From positions 11,478 through 54,314 of the forward strand of contig JAHBMJ010000222.1 in assembly GCA_018398765.1 (NCBI GenBank): 42,837 nucleotides of DNA, given 5' to 3'. Below the pieces are notes generated by a model that was not told where the DNA came from, ran no database searches, and worked only from the letters and a program-made list of their open reading frames with translations. Source of the stretch: Chromera velia (Eukaryota > Sar > Chromeraceae). Shown here piece after piece: positions 32,001-41,812 of the stretch. Both the position numbers and the translations under genes were made by a program. Numbering within the stretch: position 1 is the first letter of the stretch; every line of letters begins with the position of its first letter.

Positions 32001-32425
32001 CAGGTGCGGCAGGGGACAAAAAGATGTCCAAATAAGAAAGCAACACAAACAAGATAAACGCAGAGACATGCACAGATACTCTGGTCGGGAGAGAAGGGAG
32101 GGCCTTCGAGAGTTTTCTTGGAGTGGAACGAATGAGGATTTTTTTTTTTCTGGTCGGGAGAGAAGGGAGGGCGTTCGAGAGGAGAGTTTTCTTGGAGTGG
32201 AACGAATGAGGAATAATACAAGAACAAAGTAAGGCAGGACGGAGAAGCGAGGTGTTCTACAATACACCCACACGCACTCACATCCACACACACACACACA
32301 CATCGACACACAGAGCGGCAACACACAGATACACAGACAGACAGACAGACACACAGACACACACAGACAGACAGACAGACAGACAGACAGGCAGGCAGGC
32401 AGACAGACAGACAGACAGACACACA

Positions 32426-32485
<60 letters not shown>

Positions 32486-32488
32486 GAA

Positions 32489-32525
<37 letters not shown>

Positions 32526-32974
32526 GGAAGGAAGGAAGGAAGGAAGGAAGGGAGGAAGAAGGAAAGAAGGAAGCAACCAAGGAAGGAAGGAAGAAGGGAA
32601 GAAGGAAAGAAGGAAGCAAGGAAGGAAGGAAGGAAAGAAAGAAAGAAAGAAAGACAGACAGACAGACAGACAGACAGAAAGAAAAAAGGAAAGAAAAAAA
32701 GAAAGAAAGAAAAAAAGAAAGAAAGGAGGGAACGAAGCAAGGAAGGAAGGAAGGAAAGAAAGAAAGAAAGAAAGAACGAAAGAACGAAAGAAAAAAAAAA
32801 AAGAAAAAGAAAGAAAAAAAGAAAGAAACAAAGAAGGAAGGAAGGAAGGAAGGAAGGAAAGAAAGAAAGAAGGAAAGAAAGAAAGAAAGAAAGAAAGAAC
32901 GAACGAAAGAAAGAAAGAAAGAAAGAAAGAACGAACGAAAGAAAGAAAGAAAGAAAGAAAAAAAGAAAGAAACA

Positions 32975-33006
<32 letters not shown>

Positions 33007-33023
33007 AATAGAGAAGGAGAAAG

Positions 33024-33054
<31 letters not shown>

Positions 33055-33255
33055 AGAAAGAAGACGAAAGAAAGAAAGAAAGAAAGAAACGAAAGAAGAG
33101 AAAGAAGAGAAAGAAGAGAAAGAAACGAAAGAAACGAAAGAAACGAAAGAAACGAAAGAAAAGAAAGAAAAGAAAGAAAAGAAAGAAAAGAAAGAAAAGA
33201 AAGAAAGAAAGAAAGAAAAGAAAGAAAAGAAAGAAAGAAAGAAAGAAAGGAACGA

Positions 33256-33303
<48 letters not shown>

Positions 33304-33313
33304 AAAGAAAGAA

Positions 33314-33365
<52 letters not shown>

Positions 33366-34149
33366 GGAACACGGACACCGCAACAAAGGCAGGAAGGAAA
33401 AAGGCTTGGGGGTGGAGAGGGGGGAGCAGAAAGAAGTCAGCCTACCTTGTAGCATCCGGCCCGCCCCATCAGTTGCTGTTTTGTCCACCTGCAGGCATCG
33501 AGAGGGACAGCCACGATAAGAAGCAAAATTGCCAGTCGCACGCTCACTGACCGTGTCTATCGCCGACCCGGACTAGCCAGGCAGAGAGCTGACAGGTCAG
33601 ACTGCACGTGGGTACGCGAGTGCATGCTGTCCACCCGAACAAATCACGATCATGCAGGAAACCGCGCGAGAGAGGTGTGTTCTGCCTCATTTCGTTTCTC
33701 GGAGGCATCACTCGTGTCCTTGAATGAAGACGGGAAGTTCATGAAGGAAAAGGAGGAGAAAGAAAAAGACTCCATCCGGTTGGACCAAGCCTTTGGTCTG
33801 CCCGGCCTGTCTCTTTCGGCTTCATCTTTGAACAATCAAATGACCTGCAGATTTTGACTGCGCTGTGCGTTCCCACAGTTGAGAATCCGAAGCGGCCCAT
33901 GCTCTCATTCATTCGCTCACTCAGCATTTCCGTCTCCGTCTCTGTCTGAGCTGGAGGTTTCGGAGAGCTGCACGAACCGCATGACTTGGAGGGAGCTGCT
34001 GAGGGGTTTGTGTTCGGATTGGACAGGCCATTTAGGGCTGTAGGTCTGGGTGAGAAGTTCTCCGTGATTGATGCCGAAGCTGCCCTGACAGAGGAGGACC
34101 CGAAAAATCGTTTTCGCTTTCGCCAGAAGGAGACGGCAGTTCTGGCCAT
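29002..34149 (-). CDS. TYW1: TYW1-like tRNA 4-demethylwyosine synthase, six exons
   Basis: A radical-SAM enzyme that condenses m1G37 of tRNA-Phe with pyruvate to the tricyclic base of wybutosine. Exons: 34149-33845 (start uncertain), 33488-33446, 31704-31637, 31273-30901, 30434-30306, 29796-29002. All introns are GT-AG and all phases agree (2, 0, 2, 0, 0). Landmarks: [40 protein letters not shown], the cluster motif CANRCVFCW (CX3CX2C) split by intron 3, then [92 protein letters not shown] and [10 protein letters not shown]. The total is about 570 residues if Met 34149 is the start. The N-terminal flavodoxin domain of most eukaryotic TYW1 is not seen. The C-terminus has about 90 extra residues ending at TAG, and a further intron there is possible. 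Identity is very sure; the first exon and the C-tail are less so. Confidence 0.9.
31773..31813 (-). other. Decoy partial duplicate of TYW1 exon 3
   Basis: A 41-nt copy of the start of exon 3 (31704-31637) lies 109 bp upstream in the transcript. It has the same acceptor context (CATGCAG) and reads [13 protein letters not shown], followed by a GT. It lacks the part encoding the Fe-S cysteines. One base change turns Gln into Glu. Inclusion with or instead of exon 3 would break the frame or remove the CX3CX2C motif. Confidence 0.8.
32078..32212. repeat. About 60-bp duplication in a TYW1 intron
   Basis: CTGGTCGGGAGAGAAGGGAG and the following GAGAGTTTTCTTGGAGTGGA segment occur twice, starting near 32081 and 32150, separated by a T-run and with a small insertion in the second copy. 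Confidence 0.8.
32278..33365. repeat. Composite microsatellite: CA/GACA, GA, GGAA, GAAA
   Basis: It starts with (CA)n and (GACA)n (32278-32440), then (GA)n (32441-32521), (GGAA)n and about 700 bp of GAAA-type units to 33365. From about 32440 to 33365 the plus strand is almost pure purine, so the TYW1 transcript is almost pure pyrimidine there. The very long Phe/Leu/Ser and Lys/Glu/Arg frames across it are artefacts. Confidence 0.95.
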
Positions 34150-34919
34150 GGGGGCAAAAGGGAAGCGCAACATGAACCAGTGAGCGGATTTAGCTGCCAA
34201 TGAGTCACATGCCATTTGAGTATTGCAACAGCGCTTCTTTGAGCACGATTCAGCAGACCCCAGGGTTCTCACAGCTTCAACATGAAATCCGGCAGTGATC
34301 GAGAACATTCGAGAACAGGCCACGATCTCGAGCTGTTTTGCACTTGGCCGCGATCAGCAATGATGCATGCAAGGCGGCCGTCTACCCCGGAGACGGGGGA
34401 GACGGCCGCGGGTTATTCGTGGAGACGGCCTTTTGCACTTCTCGAATACTTCTCGATCATGGTTCTTCTGGACTCAGCTATGAATCTTTGTTCGGCCGTC
34501 TGATTCATCTCGGCACCATTGAATTAAGGAAAACCATCGACAACCTGTCAGTGAAGAAAATATTTGCGTGTCAAAGACCACCTTGCTCTTCTTTGCTGAG
34601 ACATTAATTGAAAGGACCAGATTGAAGTCTGTGGGATCGATTCTCAGTCTGCATGGTGGCCTCTTGCGCATATTTGGGTACGAAATCGCTGTCTACTCGA
34701 GAGCCGTCTTTCCACACCATGCAAGAGGCATCAACCTGACTGCATCCATTGACTTTGGCGCATACTTCCTTGTCACATAGTCCTCTGAGAGGCACGCATG
34801 CAATTTAGGCTCGTTTGAACTGCCTATAACAGTTACTGCCTGCTGTCGCACGTCCCTGCTTCGTTGCTTCCTTCGCCACATCAGTCAGCACGGCCCGGAA
34901 GCGCTCTGAGACTTCTCAG
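34150..34919. promoter_or_regulatory. Divergent intergenic region between TYW1 and the acetyltransferase-like gene
   Basis: The two genes point away from each other, so this 770-bp stretch should hold both promoters. I see no TATA-like or other recognised element. Short frames occur on both strands. The TYW1 frame stays open upward to about 34323, so its true start may lie up to 170 bp further into the region. Confidence 0.4.
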
Positions 34920-35534
34920 ATGGACTCCCTCAATCAAACCGTCAGCGTGGTGGAGCGCCCCTCGGAGCCTCCTAAGGAGTTCCTCCGACTTTACCGGGAG
35001 GTCTTCGGGGACGGGGGCCTGAAGGGGCTTTCCGAGAAGTGGGCAGATAGAATGTGTAAGAGGCACGCTGAAGGGGAGTGGCCCTGCAGGTCCTGGCTGA
35101 TCGTCAGCCCAGCTGGCTTCATTGTGGCGCACGAGAGGGGACCTTCTGTTGTGAATGTGTGGCACATGGGGGTCGTGAGAGAAAGCCGGGGATCGGGAGC
35201 CTTCAGGAGGCTGGTGGGGGCCCTTGTCTACAGTGTCTCTCCGTGGACCCGTCTGACGATGACCACCTACCCGGACAGATTCGAAAAAATGTTCAGCCTG
35301 TTGTCCTATGCAGCAACACGGTGCGATTCCCCTGAAGATGCGGAGGGGGGGAAGGCGCGGTTCGAGGTGCCTGTGTGGACTCTTCTTCTCCTCCTGAACA
35401 GACGGAAAGTTGTGGCTCTGGGATCGGCTCTGGTGGTGGTGGGCGTGGTGGGTTTCTTCCTGTGGTCCAAGACGAAGAACCAGAAACTGTCAAAGAACTC
35501 GATCTCTTTGCGCAGACTAGCACAGACTGTCTGA
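34920..35534 (+). CDS. GNAT-like acetyltransferase with C-terminal membrane anchor
   Basis: A 204-codon intronless frame runs from ATG to TGA. Residues 75-105 read VNVWHMGVVRESRGSGAF followed by RRLVGAL, which fits the GNAT acetyl-CoA-binding motif A (strand, then R-x-x-G-x-G/A, then helix). MTTYPDRFEKMFSLLSYAA fits the GNAT motif B region. GNAT enzymes transfer acetyl from acetyl-CoA to amines. The C-terminus has a single hydrophobic helix (ALGSALVVVGVVGFFLW) followed by a short basic tail, the layout of a tail-anchored protein with the catalytic domain in the cytosol. The substrate is unknown. It shares a divergent promoter region with TYW1. The frame choice is supported by the length and motif order; the family assignment is moderately sure. 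Confidence 0.7.
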   Translation: MDSLNQTVSVVERPSEPPKEFLRLYREVFGDGGLKGLSEKWADRMCKRHAEGEWPCRSWLIVSPAGFIVAHERGPSVVNVWHMGVVRESRGSGAFRRLVGALVYSVSPWTRLTMTTYPDRFEKMFSLLSYAATRCDSPEDAEGGKARFEVPVWTLLLLLNRRKVVALGSALVVVGVVGFFLWSKTKNQKLSKNSISLRRLAQTV

Positions 35535-36336
35535 TACTAGATGTCTGATCGAAAAGGCCTTCAATTGAGTTGCTTTCTTCAATATCTCTGCGGAAACTTA
35601 AATTTTGCCGACCTGCCAGACAGTGACGCGAAAGAGCAGTCGAAGGAAAGGAAGGGATGACATGCCAGTGCAACGATCCATGCAATTTAGCCGTGCAATC
35701 AGGTCCTGGAGTGGAAACATGTGCGCAGCTAGTTCCCTGGCGTTCCCCGGGGCCCGACGGACTGTGCATGGGCTCATAAGATTTGTACAAAAATTTCTGT
35801 TTCACTTATGGAATTCAAGATAATTTGAGTTTAGCACCTGCGTTGTCAGCGCCTAAATTAACAAACAAAACTAAGTGATAGAATTAAGTTGCATTTCAGG
35901 TTATTTGACAGAGACGTCAGTATGGACTAGTATGAACCTACAGTAGATGATTGTTAATCTCTGTCCAAGTTCTTTTAAAGAGGCTCCTTGTTAGACGTTT
36001 ACAGAGCCAGGTTAAACGAAGTCAACTCTTATATATATAAAAAAGAATTAAAGAGAGTGCATGTCTGTATATCTCCGTTCAATTTTATTGACTGCTGAAC
36101 AGACGGTCTTTTAATGTCTTTTACACTTTTCTGTAGCACTGCTATTTCTCTTATTTCATTTTATTTCTTTTTTTTTTAAGAAACAAATTTTAACTAATTT
36201 TAATATACACAGTCTTTAATACTTTTAGAAACTTTGTCTAGTAAGCCTTTTGGTGTTACCCCCAAGAAGCTTTCCTATGACCCTTTGGTCTGTCAATTAA
36301 ACTCCAGGCTTTGGCAGCCTGACATCTTTGGTACCA
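35535..36336. other. Gene-less stretch 3' of the acetyltransferase-like gene
   Basis: AT-rich from about 35820 onward, with a T-run at 36169-36178. No coding signal is recognised. Confidence 0.45.
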
Positions 36337-36422
36337 GGGCTTTGGCGATAGAAAGCTCATTCTTTCTAGTATGTAATATCATCAGGGCTCTAGCGATAGA
36401 AAGCTAATTCTTTCTAGTATAG
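36337..36422. repeat. Two short hairpin-bearing direct repeats
   Basis: CAGGGCTTTGGCGATAGAAA and its partner CAGGGCTCTAGCGATAGAAA are each followed by GCT(C/A)ATTCTTTCTAGTAT. Within each unit, TAGAAAG pairs with CTTTCTA to form a small stem. The function is unknown. Confidence 0.65.
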
Positions 36423-36667
36423 GGCCGCGCACTAAAGATGATTGGAAACCTAGTTTCCAAAGGGGGAGGGCGGGGAGGGGGGTTGTTTCCAGTTTGTCGA
36501 CCGCCTAGGTCAGACCTCCTTAGGAACCCCCCTTCCCTCAAATGATTGAAAGCGTTAACACACCGATTAGCAAGTTCAACATCCCATTAAAATACATTGA
36601 CGTTACGATATTCATCAAGCGGCCTCAGACTTCTAGAATGGCTCGCATCGAGGAGGAAAGAGGTGCC

Positions 36668-38605
36668 TCTTTCCATCCATCTACCCCTCACTCACTCCAT
36701 CAATCCATCCCTCACTCACTCCATCAATCCATCCCTCACTCCATCCATCTATCCCTCAGTCACTCCCCCACTCCATCTATCCATCCATCCATCCATCCAT
36801 CCATCCCTCACTCACTCCATCCATCCATCCATCCATCTATCCATCCATCCATCCATCCTTCATCACTCCATCACTCCATCCATCCACCCCTCAGTCACTC
36901 CCTCACTCCATCCACCCATCCATCCATCCATGAATCCCTCACTCACTCACTCCATTAATCCATCCCTCACTCACTTCATCCATCCATCCATCCATCAATT
37001 TATCTATCCATCCTTCCATCCATCCACCCCTCAGTCACTCCCTCACTCCATCCACCCATCCATCCCTTATGCATTACTCCATCCATCCATCCCTCACTCA
37101 CTCCTTCAATCCATCCCTCACTCACTCCATCCACTCATCCATCAATTTATCTATCCATCCTTCCATCCATCCACCCCTCAGTCACTCCCAGGCCTCACTC
37201 CATCCACCTATCCATCCCTTATGCATCACTCTATCCATCCATCCCTTACTCACTCACTCCTTCAATCCATGATCCCTCACTCACTCCATCACTCCATCCA
37301 TCAATTTATCTATCCATCCTTCCATCCATCAACCCTTCAGTCACTTCCTTACTCCATCCACTCATCCATCCCTCATGCATCACTTCATCCATCCATGAAT
37401 CCATCCCTCACTCACTCCTTCAATCCATCCCTCTCTCACTACATCACTCCATCCATCAATTTATCCATCCATCCATCCATCCATCCATCTATCCATCCAT
37501 CCATCCATCCATCCATCCATCCTCCATCCATCCATCCATCCATTCATCCATCCATCCATCTCTGAGTCACTCCCTCACTCCATCCACCCATCCATCCTTC
37601 ATCACTCCATCACTCGATCCATCTATCCATCCATCCCTCACTCAATCCATCCATCCCTCACTCACTCCATCAATCCATCCCTCACTCACTCCATCCATCC
37701 ATCCATCCATCAATTTATCTATCCATCCTTCCATCCATCAACCCCTCAGTCACTTCCTCACTCCATCCACCCATCCATCCCTCATGCATCACTCCATCCA
37801 TCCATGAATCCATCCCTCACTCACTCCTTCAATCCATCCCTCACTCACTACATCACTCCATCCATCAATTTATCCCTCCATCCATCCATCCATCTATTCA
37901 TCCATCCATCCATCCATCCATCCATCCATCTCTTAGTCACTCCCTCACTCCATCCACCCATCCATCTTTCATCACTCCATCTACCCATCCATCCATCCAT
38001 CCATCCCTCACTCCATCCATCCATCCCTCACTCACTCCATCAATCCATCCCTCACTCACTCCATCTATCCATCCATCAATTTATCTATCAATCCTTCCAT
38101 CCATCCACCCCTCAGTCACTCCCTCACTCCATCCACCCATCCATCCCTTATGCATCACTCCATCCATCCATCCCTCACTCACTCCTTCAATCCATGATCC
38201 CTCACTCACTCTATCACTCCATCCATCAATTTATCTATCCATCCTTCCATCCATCAACCCCTCAGTCACTTCCTCACTCCATTCACCCATCCATCCCTCA
38301 TGCATCACTCCATCCATCCATGAATCCATCCCTCACTCACTCCTTCAATCTATCCCTCACTCACTATATCACTCCATCCATCAATTTATCCATCCATCCA
38401 TCCATCTCTCAGTCACTCCCTCACTCCATCCACCCATCCATCCTTCATCACTCTATCACTCCATGCATGCATGCATCCATCCATCCATCCATCCCTCACT
38501 CCATCACTCCATCCCTCACTCACTCCATCACTCCATCCATCCCTCACTCTATCCATCCTTCCTTCCTTCCATCCATCCATCCATCCATCCGTCAGTCACT
38601 GCGGA
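36668..38605. repeat. ATCC/CACT minisatellite with higher-order units
   Basis: About 1.9 kb of CCATCCAT, CCCTCACTCACT and related words. On top of the tetranucleotide, a longer pattern containing CAATTTATCTATCCATCC recurs near 36996, 37143, 37303, 37710, 38078 and 38227, usually followed by CCCCTCAGTCACT and TATGCATCACTCC or CATGCATCACTCC. The Ser/His/Pro/Ile frames are artefacts. Confidence 0.93.
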
Positions 38606-38836
38606 GTGGAAAGAGAGCATGCATGCATTGACTGGAAAGAAAGGCATGCAACGGAGAGCATTGAGTGGAAAGAAAGGCACCGTGTTCTCCACAGCTTCAC
38701 CGCGTTCTAGACCACGTTTTCTTCAGATGACCGCTGGAGAGCTTCTGGAAGCTCCTCACTCGTCGCGGTAACGGGATTTCAAAACCAGATCTCCGATTTC
38801 AACACATCAGATACTAAGTCTGTCACTCTGAGACGG
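38606..38836. other. Gene-less stretch with short GGAAAGA repeats
   Basis: TGGAAAGAAAGGCATGCA-like units occur two or three times at 38608-38680. Nothing else is recognised. Confidence 0.4.
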
Positions 38837-39060
38837 TTACCCTTTCTTGGTAAACACTTCAAATTCCTTTCGGGGTTCAAAGTACTTCTCAATATGCTCT
38901 GTGGATTCCACCCCCAACGTCTTCAGAAAGATGATTGAGCGTTTTTTCATGTATGCCGCGTCCCCAGAAAGAACTGTGAAACTGACTCCGCAAGGGCCGT
39001 ATCTTCAAGGAAGTCCGACACGGCGATTCGCAAACGAGCGTCAAAAGGCAGGCTGGACAT
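38837..39060 (-). pseudogene. Small coding relic or frameshifted gene
   Basis: ATG at 39060 (context CAAAATGTCC) opens MSSLPFDARLRIAVSDFLED and continues to about TALAESVSQF. A second, overlapping frame then reads GPCGVSFTVLSGDAAYMKKR and SIIFLKTLGVESTEHIEKYF, and ends FEVFTKKG at TAA 38839. Both halves look protein-like, and they would join with a one-base shift near 38960-38990. I do not recognise the product. It may be a short gene with an assembly error in the overlap, or a pseudogene. Confidence 0.35.
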
Positions 39061-39289
39061 TTTGGGAAAAGAAAAGAACACAGACACGGTCAGACCGAAT
39101 TCGCCAGCCTAAGAGTAGGTGCTGACCGTAGCGGATCGACATACAGTAGCAGGCCAGAAGACCAAGACGTTTTTCAGACAGCTTTTGCACCGAAATGCAT
39201 GCATGCATGCATGTATGCATGCAAACAGATTGCAAACAGCTGCATGATGGAGCTGTGCATGGGCTTAATTTGCAAGCTAGAGATGGCAC

Positions 39290-39420
39290 AGTCGGGCTTT
39301 AGCATGGCCGCGTCTTTGACATGCGGTCGGGCTTTGGCATGACCGCACCTTCGGCACGGTCAGGCTTTGGCATGGCCACGCCTTCGGCACGGTCGGGCTT
39401 TGGCAAGGCGCCCGGGCTTT
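39290..39420. repeat. GC-rich CTTCGGCACGGTC tandem repeats
   Basis: Three to four imperfect units of about 33-36 bp with GGCATGGCCACGCCTTCGGC and ACGGTCGGGCTTT. Similar in length and GGCACGG(C/T)C core to the units at 16860 and 18423-18556. Confidence 0.7.
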
Positions 39421-40046
39421 GACAGCCGCTCCGGATCAACTATAGGAAGCCTTCTTGGAGGTATTTGGTATATATTTTTTTTTGTTATTTTTGATGATCG
39501 AGAGTTTTGTTATGCATACCGCATCCCCACATATGAGGGGCGGATCTAGCCTAATTTATCCAAAGGTTCCACTTTTTTCTTGCTAGTCGATTCTAGGATG
39601 TTTTAGGAACAAGCTTATTAATCACTTTCAATGTGCAGCTTATCACTTATAGCTTCAACGGCACGATAGAAAAACCAAAGAGGGAGATCAGAGGTAGTAC
39701 GAAACCTTGATAATTTCTTTTTCCCTTGGCAAAAGCTATCTTTTATTAAGAGAGAAAAACCTTTATTAGGGAAGGACCCGACCCATCTACCTCTTTTCTG
39801 CTTAACCTCTTTCTCCACCCAAAAGCTCCTGAGCTTGTTTCCTCCCCCTCTAATTCACCTTTCTTTCTAAATTTTTTTTCTTTTCTCTTACTTTCTTTTC
39901 AATCAGTCAGTCGATCTTTGCATACCAAGAAAAAGCCATTCACTTTGCACCGTCCGAGTTCGAAGACCCGTTTTTGCTGAAATACTGTTTGGTATTGTTT
40001 GGCGGTGGCGGTATCGGCAGCGGTATAGGCGGCGAGGCAACATCAT
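39421..40046. other. Gene-less stretch
   Basis: AT-rich with no credible coding; Gly-rich short frames near 39990-40040 come from GGCGGTGGCGGTATCGG-like repeats. Confidence 0.45.
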
Positions 40047-40858
40047 GGCCCCGGAAAGCGAAGTGGGGGGCACTTACTAAACAGTTCCCTGAGCCCACAC
40101 ATGCATGCAGCTTTCATAAAAAAAAAAAGGCCTCGGGAAGCTTGGCTCCCAATTGGCTTAGAAAAGCGTACGTCAGAATAGGCCACGTGCGGCGGCGCTT
40201 GAAACCAATCGCAATCCCCCCCCCTTCCCCGGCCCCTACTTCTCTCTCTCGCAAAAGATGCGAAGAAGAAAAAGAAAGAAGAAAAGAAAGTCCCCCACCT
40301 TCCTTTTCCGAGAGAAGAAGAGAAGAAGCTTCTAGAGAAGGTGCAAAGAAGAGAAGGAAAGAAGAAGAGAAATAGAAAATCGTCGGTCCGTCTCCTTACC
40401 AGCCTGCTTTTTTGCTTTCAGCACGTTTGTCTGCTTTCTGTTTCCCCGCCTCCTTCTTGCCTGCTTGCTGCTTTCGTTTCAACACGCTCGTCTGCATTTC
40501 GTCTGCCCGTCTCCTGCTTGCCTGCTTGTTTTTTTCCTTCCAGCACGTCCGCCTACGTTCTGTCTGCCCGTCTCCTTACTGCATGTTCGTTCGTTTCTTT
40601 TCAGCATGCTTGCCTCAGTTTCGTCAGCCTGCATTGTGCCTGCCCGTCTCCTTTCCTCCAGGACGCTGAGCCGCATCTTGTCTGACCGCCTCGTTCTTGC
40701 GCGCGTGCATCTTTCTTTCCAGTATGTCATCCTGCATTATGTATTTCCGTCTCTTTTTGGCCGGCTTACTTCTATATTTCCAGCGCGCCCAGCTCAATTT
40801 TGTCTGCAAAGAGAGAGAAAGGGAAAGAAGAGAAAGACAGAACAGAGGGAGAGAAGAG

Positions 40859-40897
<39 letters not shown>

Positions 40898-41545
40898 ACG
40901 GGGGAGAGAGAGACCCCTTCTTTCTCTCTTTCCGTCCCGCGTCTTATGGGTCTTTGTCTTCGAAATCAAGAGCAATGAGATGATGGTCGCTGATCTTAAA
41001 ACGGATGAACTCAACGTAGTGAACGTATTTTAAAGATTGCTCTATAATAAATGAAATCAATGTTTAAACCATAGTAAGCATTAAGGAGTCATTTGTTGAT
41101 TAAGTCTTTGCATTAATGTTTTTTAATTCAATGATATAACAAGTTATAAAATTTGTTGATAAATTTGTTTATAGATTTAGTCCTGTAAATTTCAGATCCA
41201 TTATAAATATTTTTTTGGCTTTCTATATAAAAAATAAAGGATAGTTCACATAAGAAAATTAATTATGTCATAGATTCATTTAAATTTTCTTAAATTTAGT
41301 CTTCATTCTACCGTATTTTTTAAGAAAAACACACATTAAATCTTTTATACGTCTGGATAACGCCAGGTAACACCTAGTAACGCCTCCACCCTGACTCTAC
41401 CTGAATCTAGCCCTGACTGTATGTGAGTGCAACTTTCTGCGTGGCGTCAATCAGCTACATATAGCATGGCACTGCGTGAACCAGTTATAATTTTTCTTGC
41501 TTTCCGGGGCCGTTCGCAAGCTTGCTTGCATCAGATTGCATGCAT
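40047..41545. mobile_element. Inverted-repeat element, longer member of the GGCCCCGGAAAGC family
   Basis: The left side reads GGCCCCGGAAAGCGAAGTGG then GGGGCACTTA. The right side reads GCTTTCCGGGGCC then GTTCGCAAGCTTGCTTGC, the same pair as at 3834-4095. The interior (about 1.4 kb) shares nothing else with the short member. It contains a 60-bp-type minisatellite, a (GA)n tract (40864-40893) and an AT-rich part. No transposase is seen. The limits are approximate. Confidence 0.45.
40384..40760. repeat. Pyrimidine-rich minisatellite, unit about 60 bp
   Basis: Five to six imperfect units with TCTGCCCGTCTCCTGCTTGC then TTTCTTTCCAGCACG(T/C). Each unit contains a TTTCCAG-like or TTTCAGCA acceptor-like sequence. 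The 172-codon frame across it is periodic and Cys/Ser/Leu-rich, so not called as a gene. Confidence 0.75.
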
Positions 41546-41812
41546 GCGGCGACGATCGATCGACGCTCAAAGTTCAATTAAGGCGCTGCAAGCGCCGCCA
41601 TGCCGCTCGGCAGGGCTTGCGGCTTCTTGCACGCAGATGCCGAGCTATAGCTCTATACCATCTTCAGAGCGGATCTGCACGTCTGCCACAGTTTCATGCA
41701 TGAACATTCAGTGTTTGCAAATGTCACCGTTGAAATGTGTAGACAGGAGAAAGGATGCACCGCGCAACAAAATAGGCTTTTCAGTCTATTGCAGCGATTT
41801 GTGGAGAAAAAC

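Noticed and set aside
31862-33550. Very long open frames (up to 515 codons) on both strands over the TYW1 intron
   Set aside because: They are pure Phe/Leu/Ser or Lys/Glu/Arg (and Cys/Val) text produced by GA, GAAA, GGAA and CA microsatellites, and TYW1 exons flank the region in consistent phase.
36542-38771. Long Ser/His/Pro/Ile frames of 138-322 codons
   Set aside because: Direct translation of the ATCC/CACT minisatellite; similar text appears in more than one frame.
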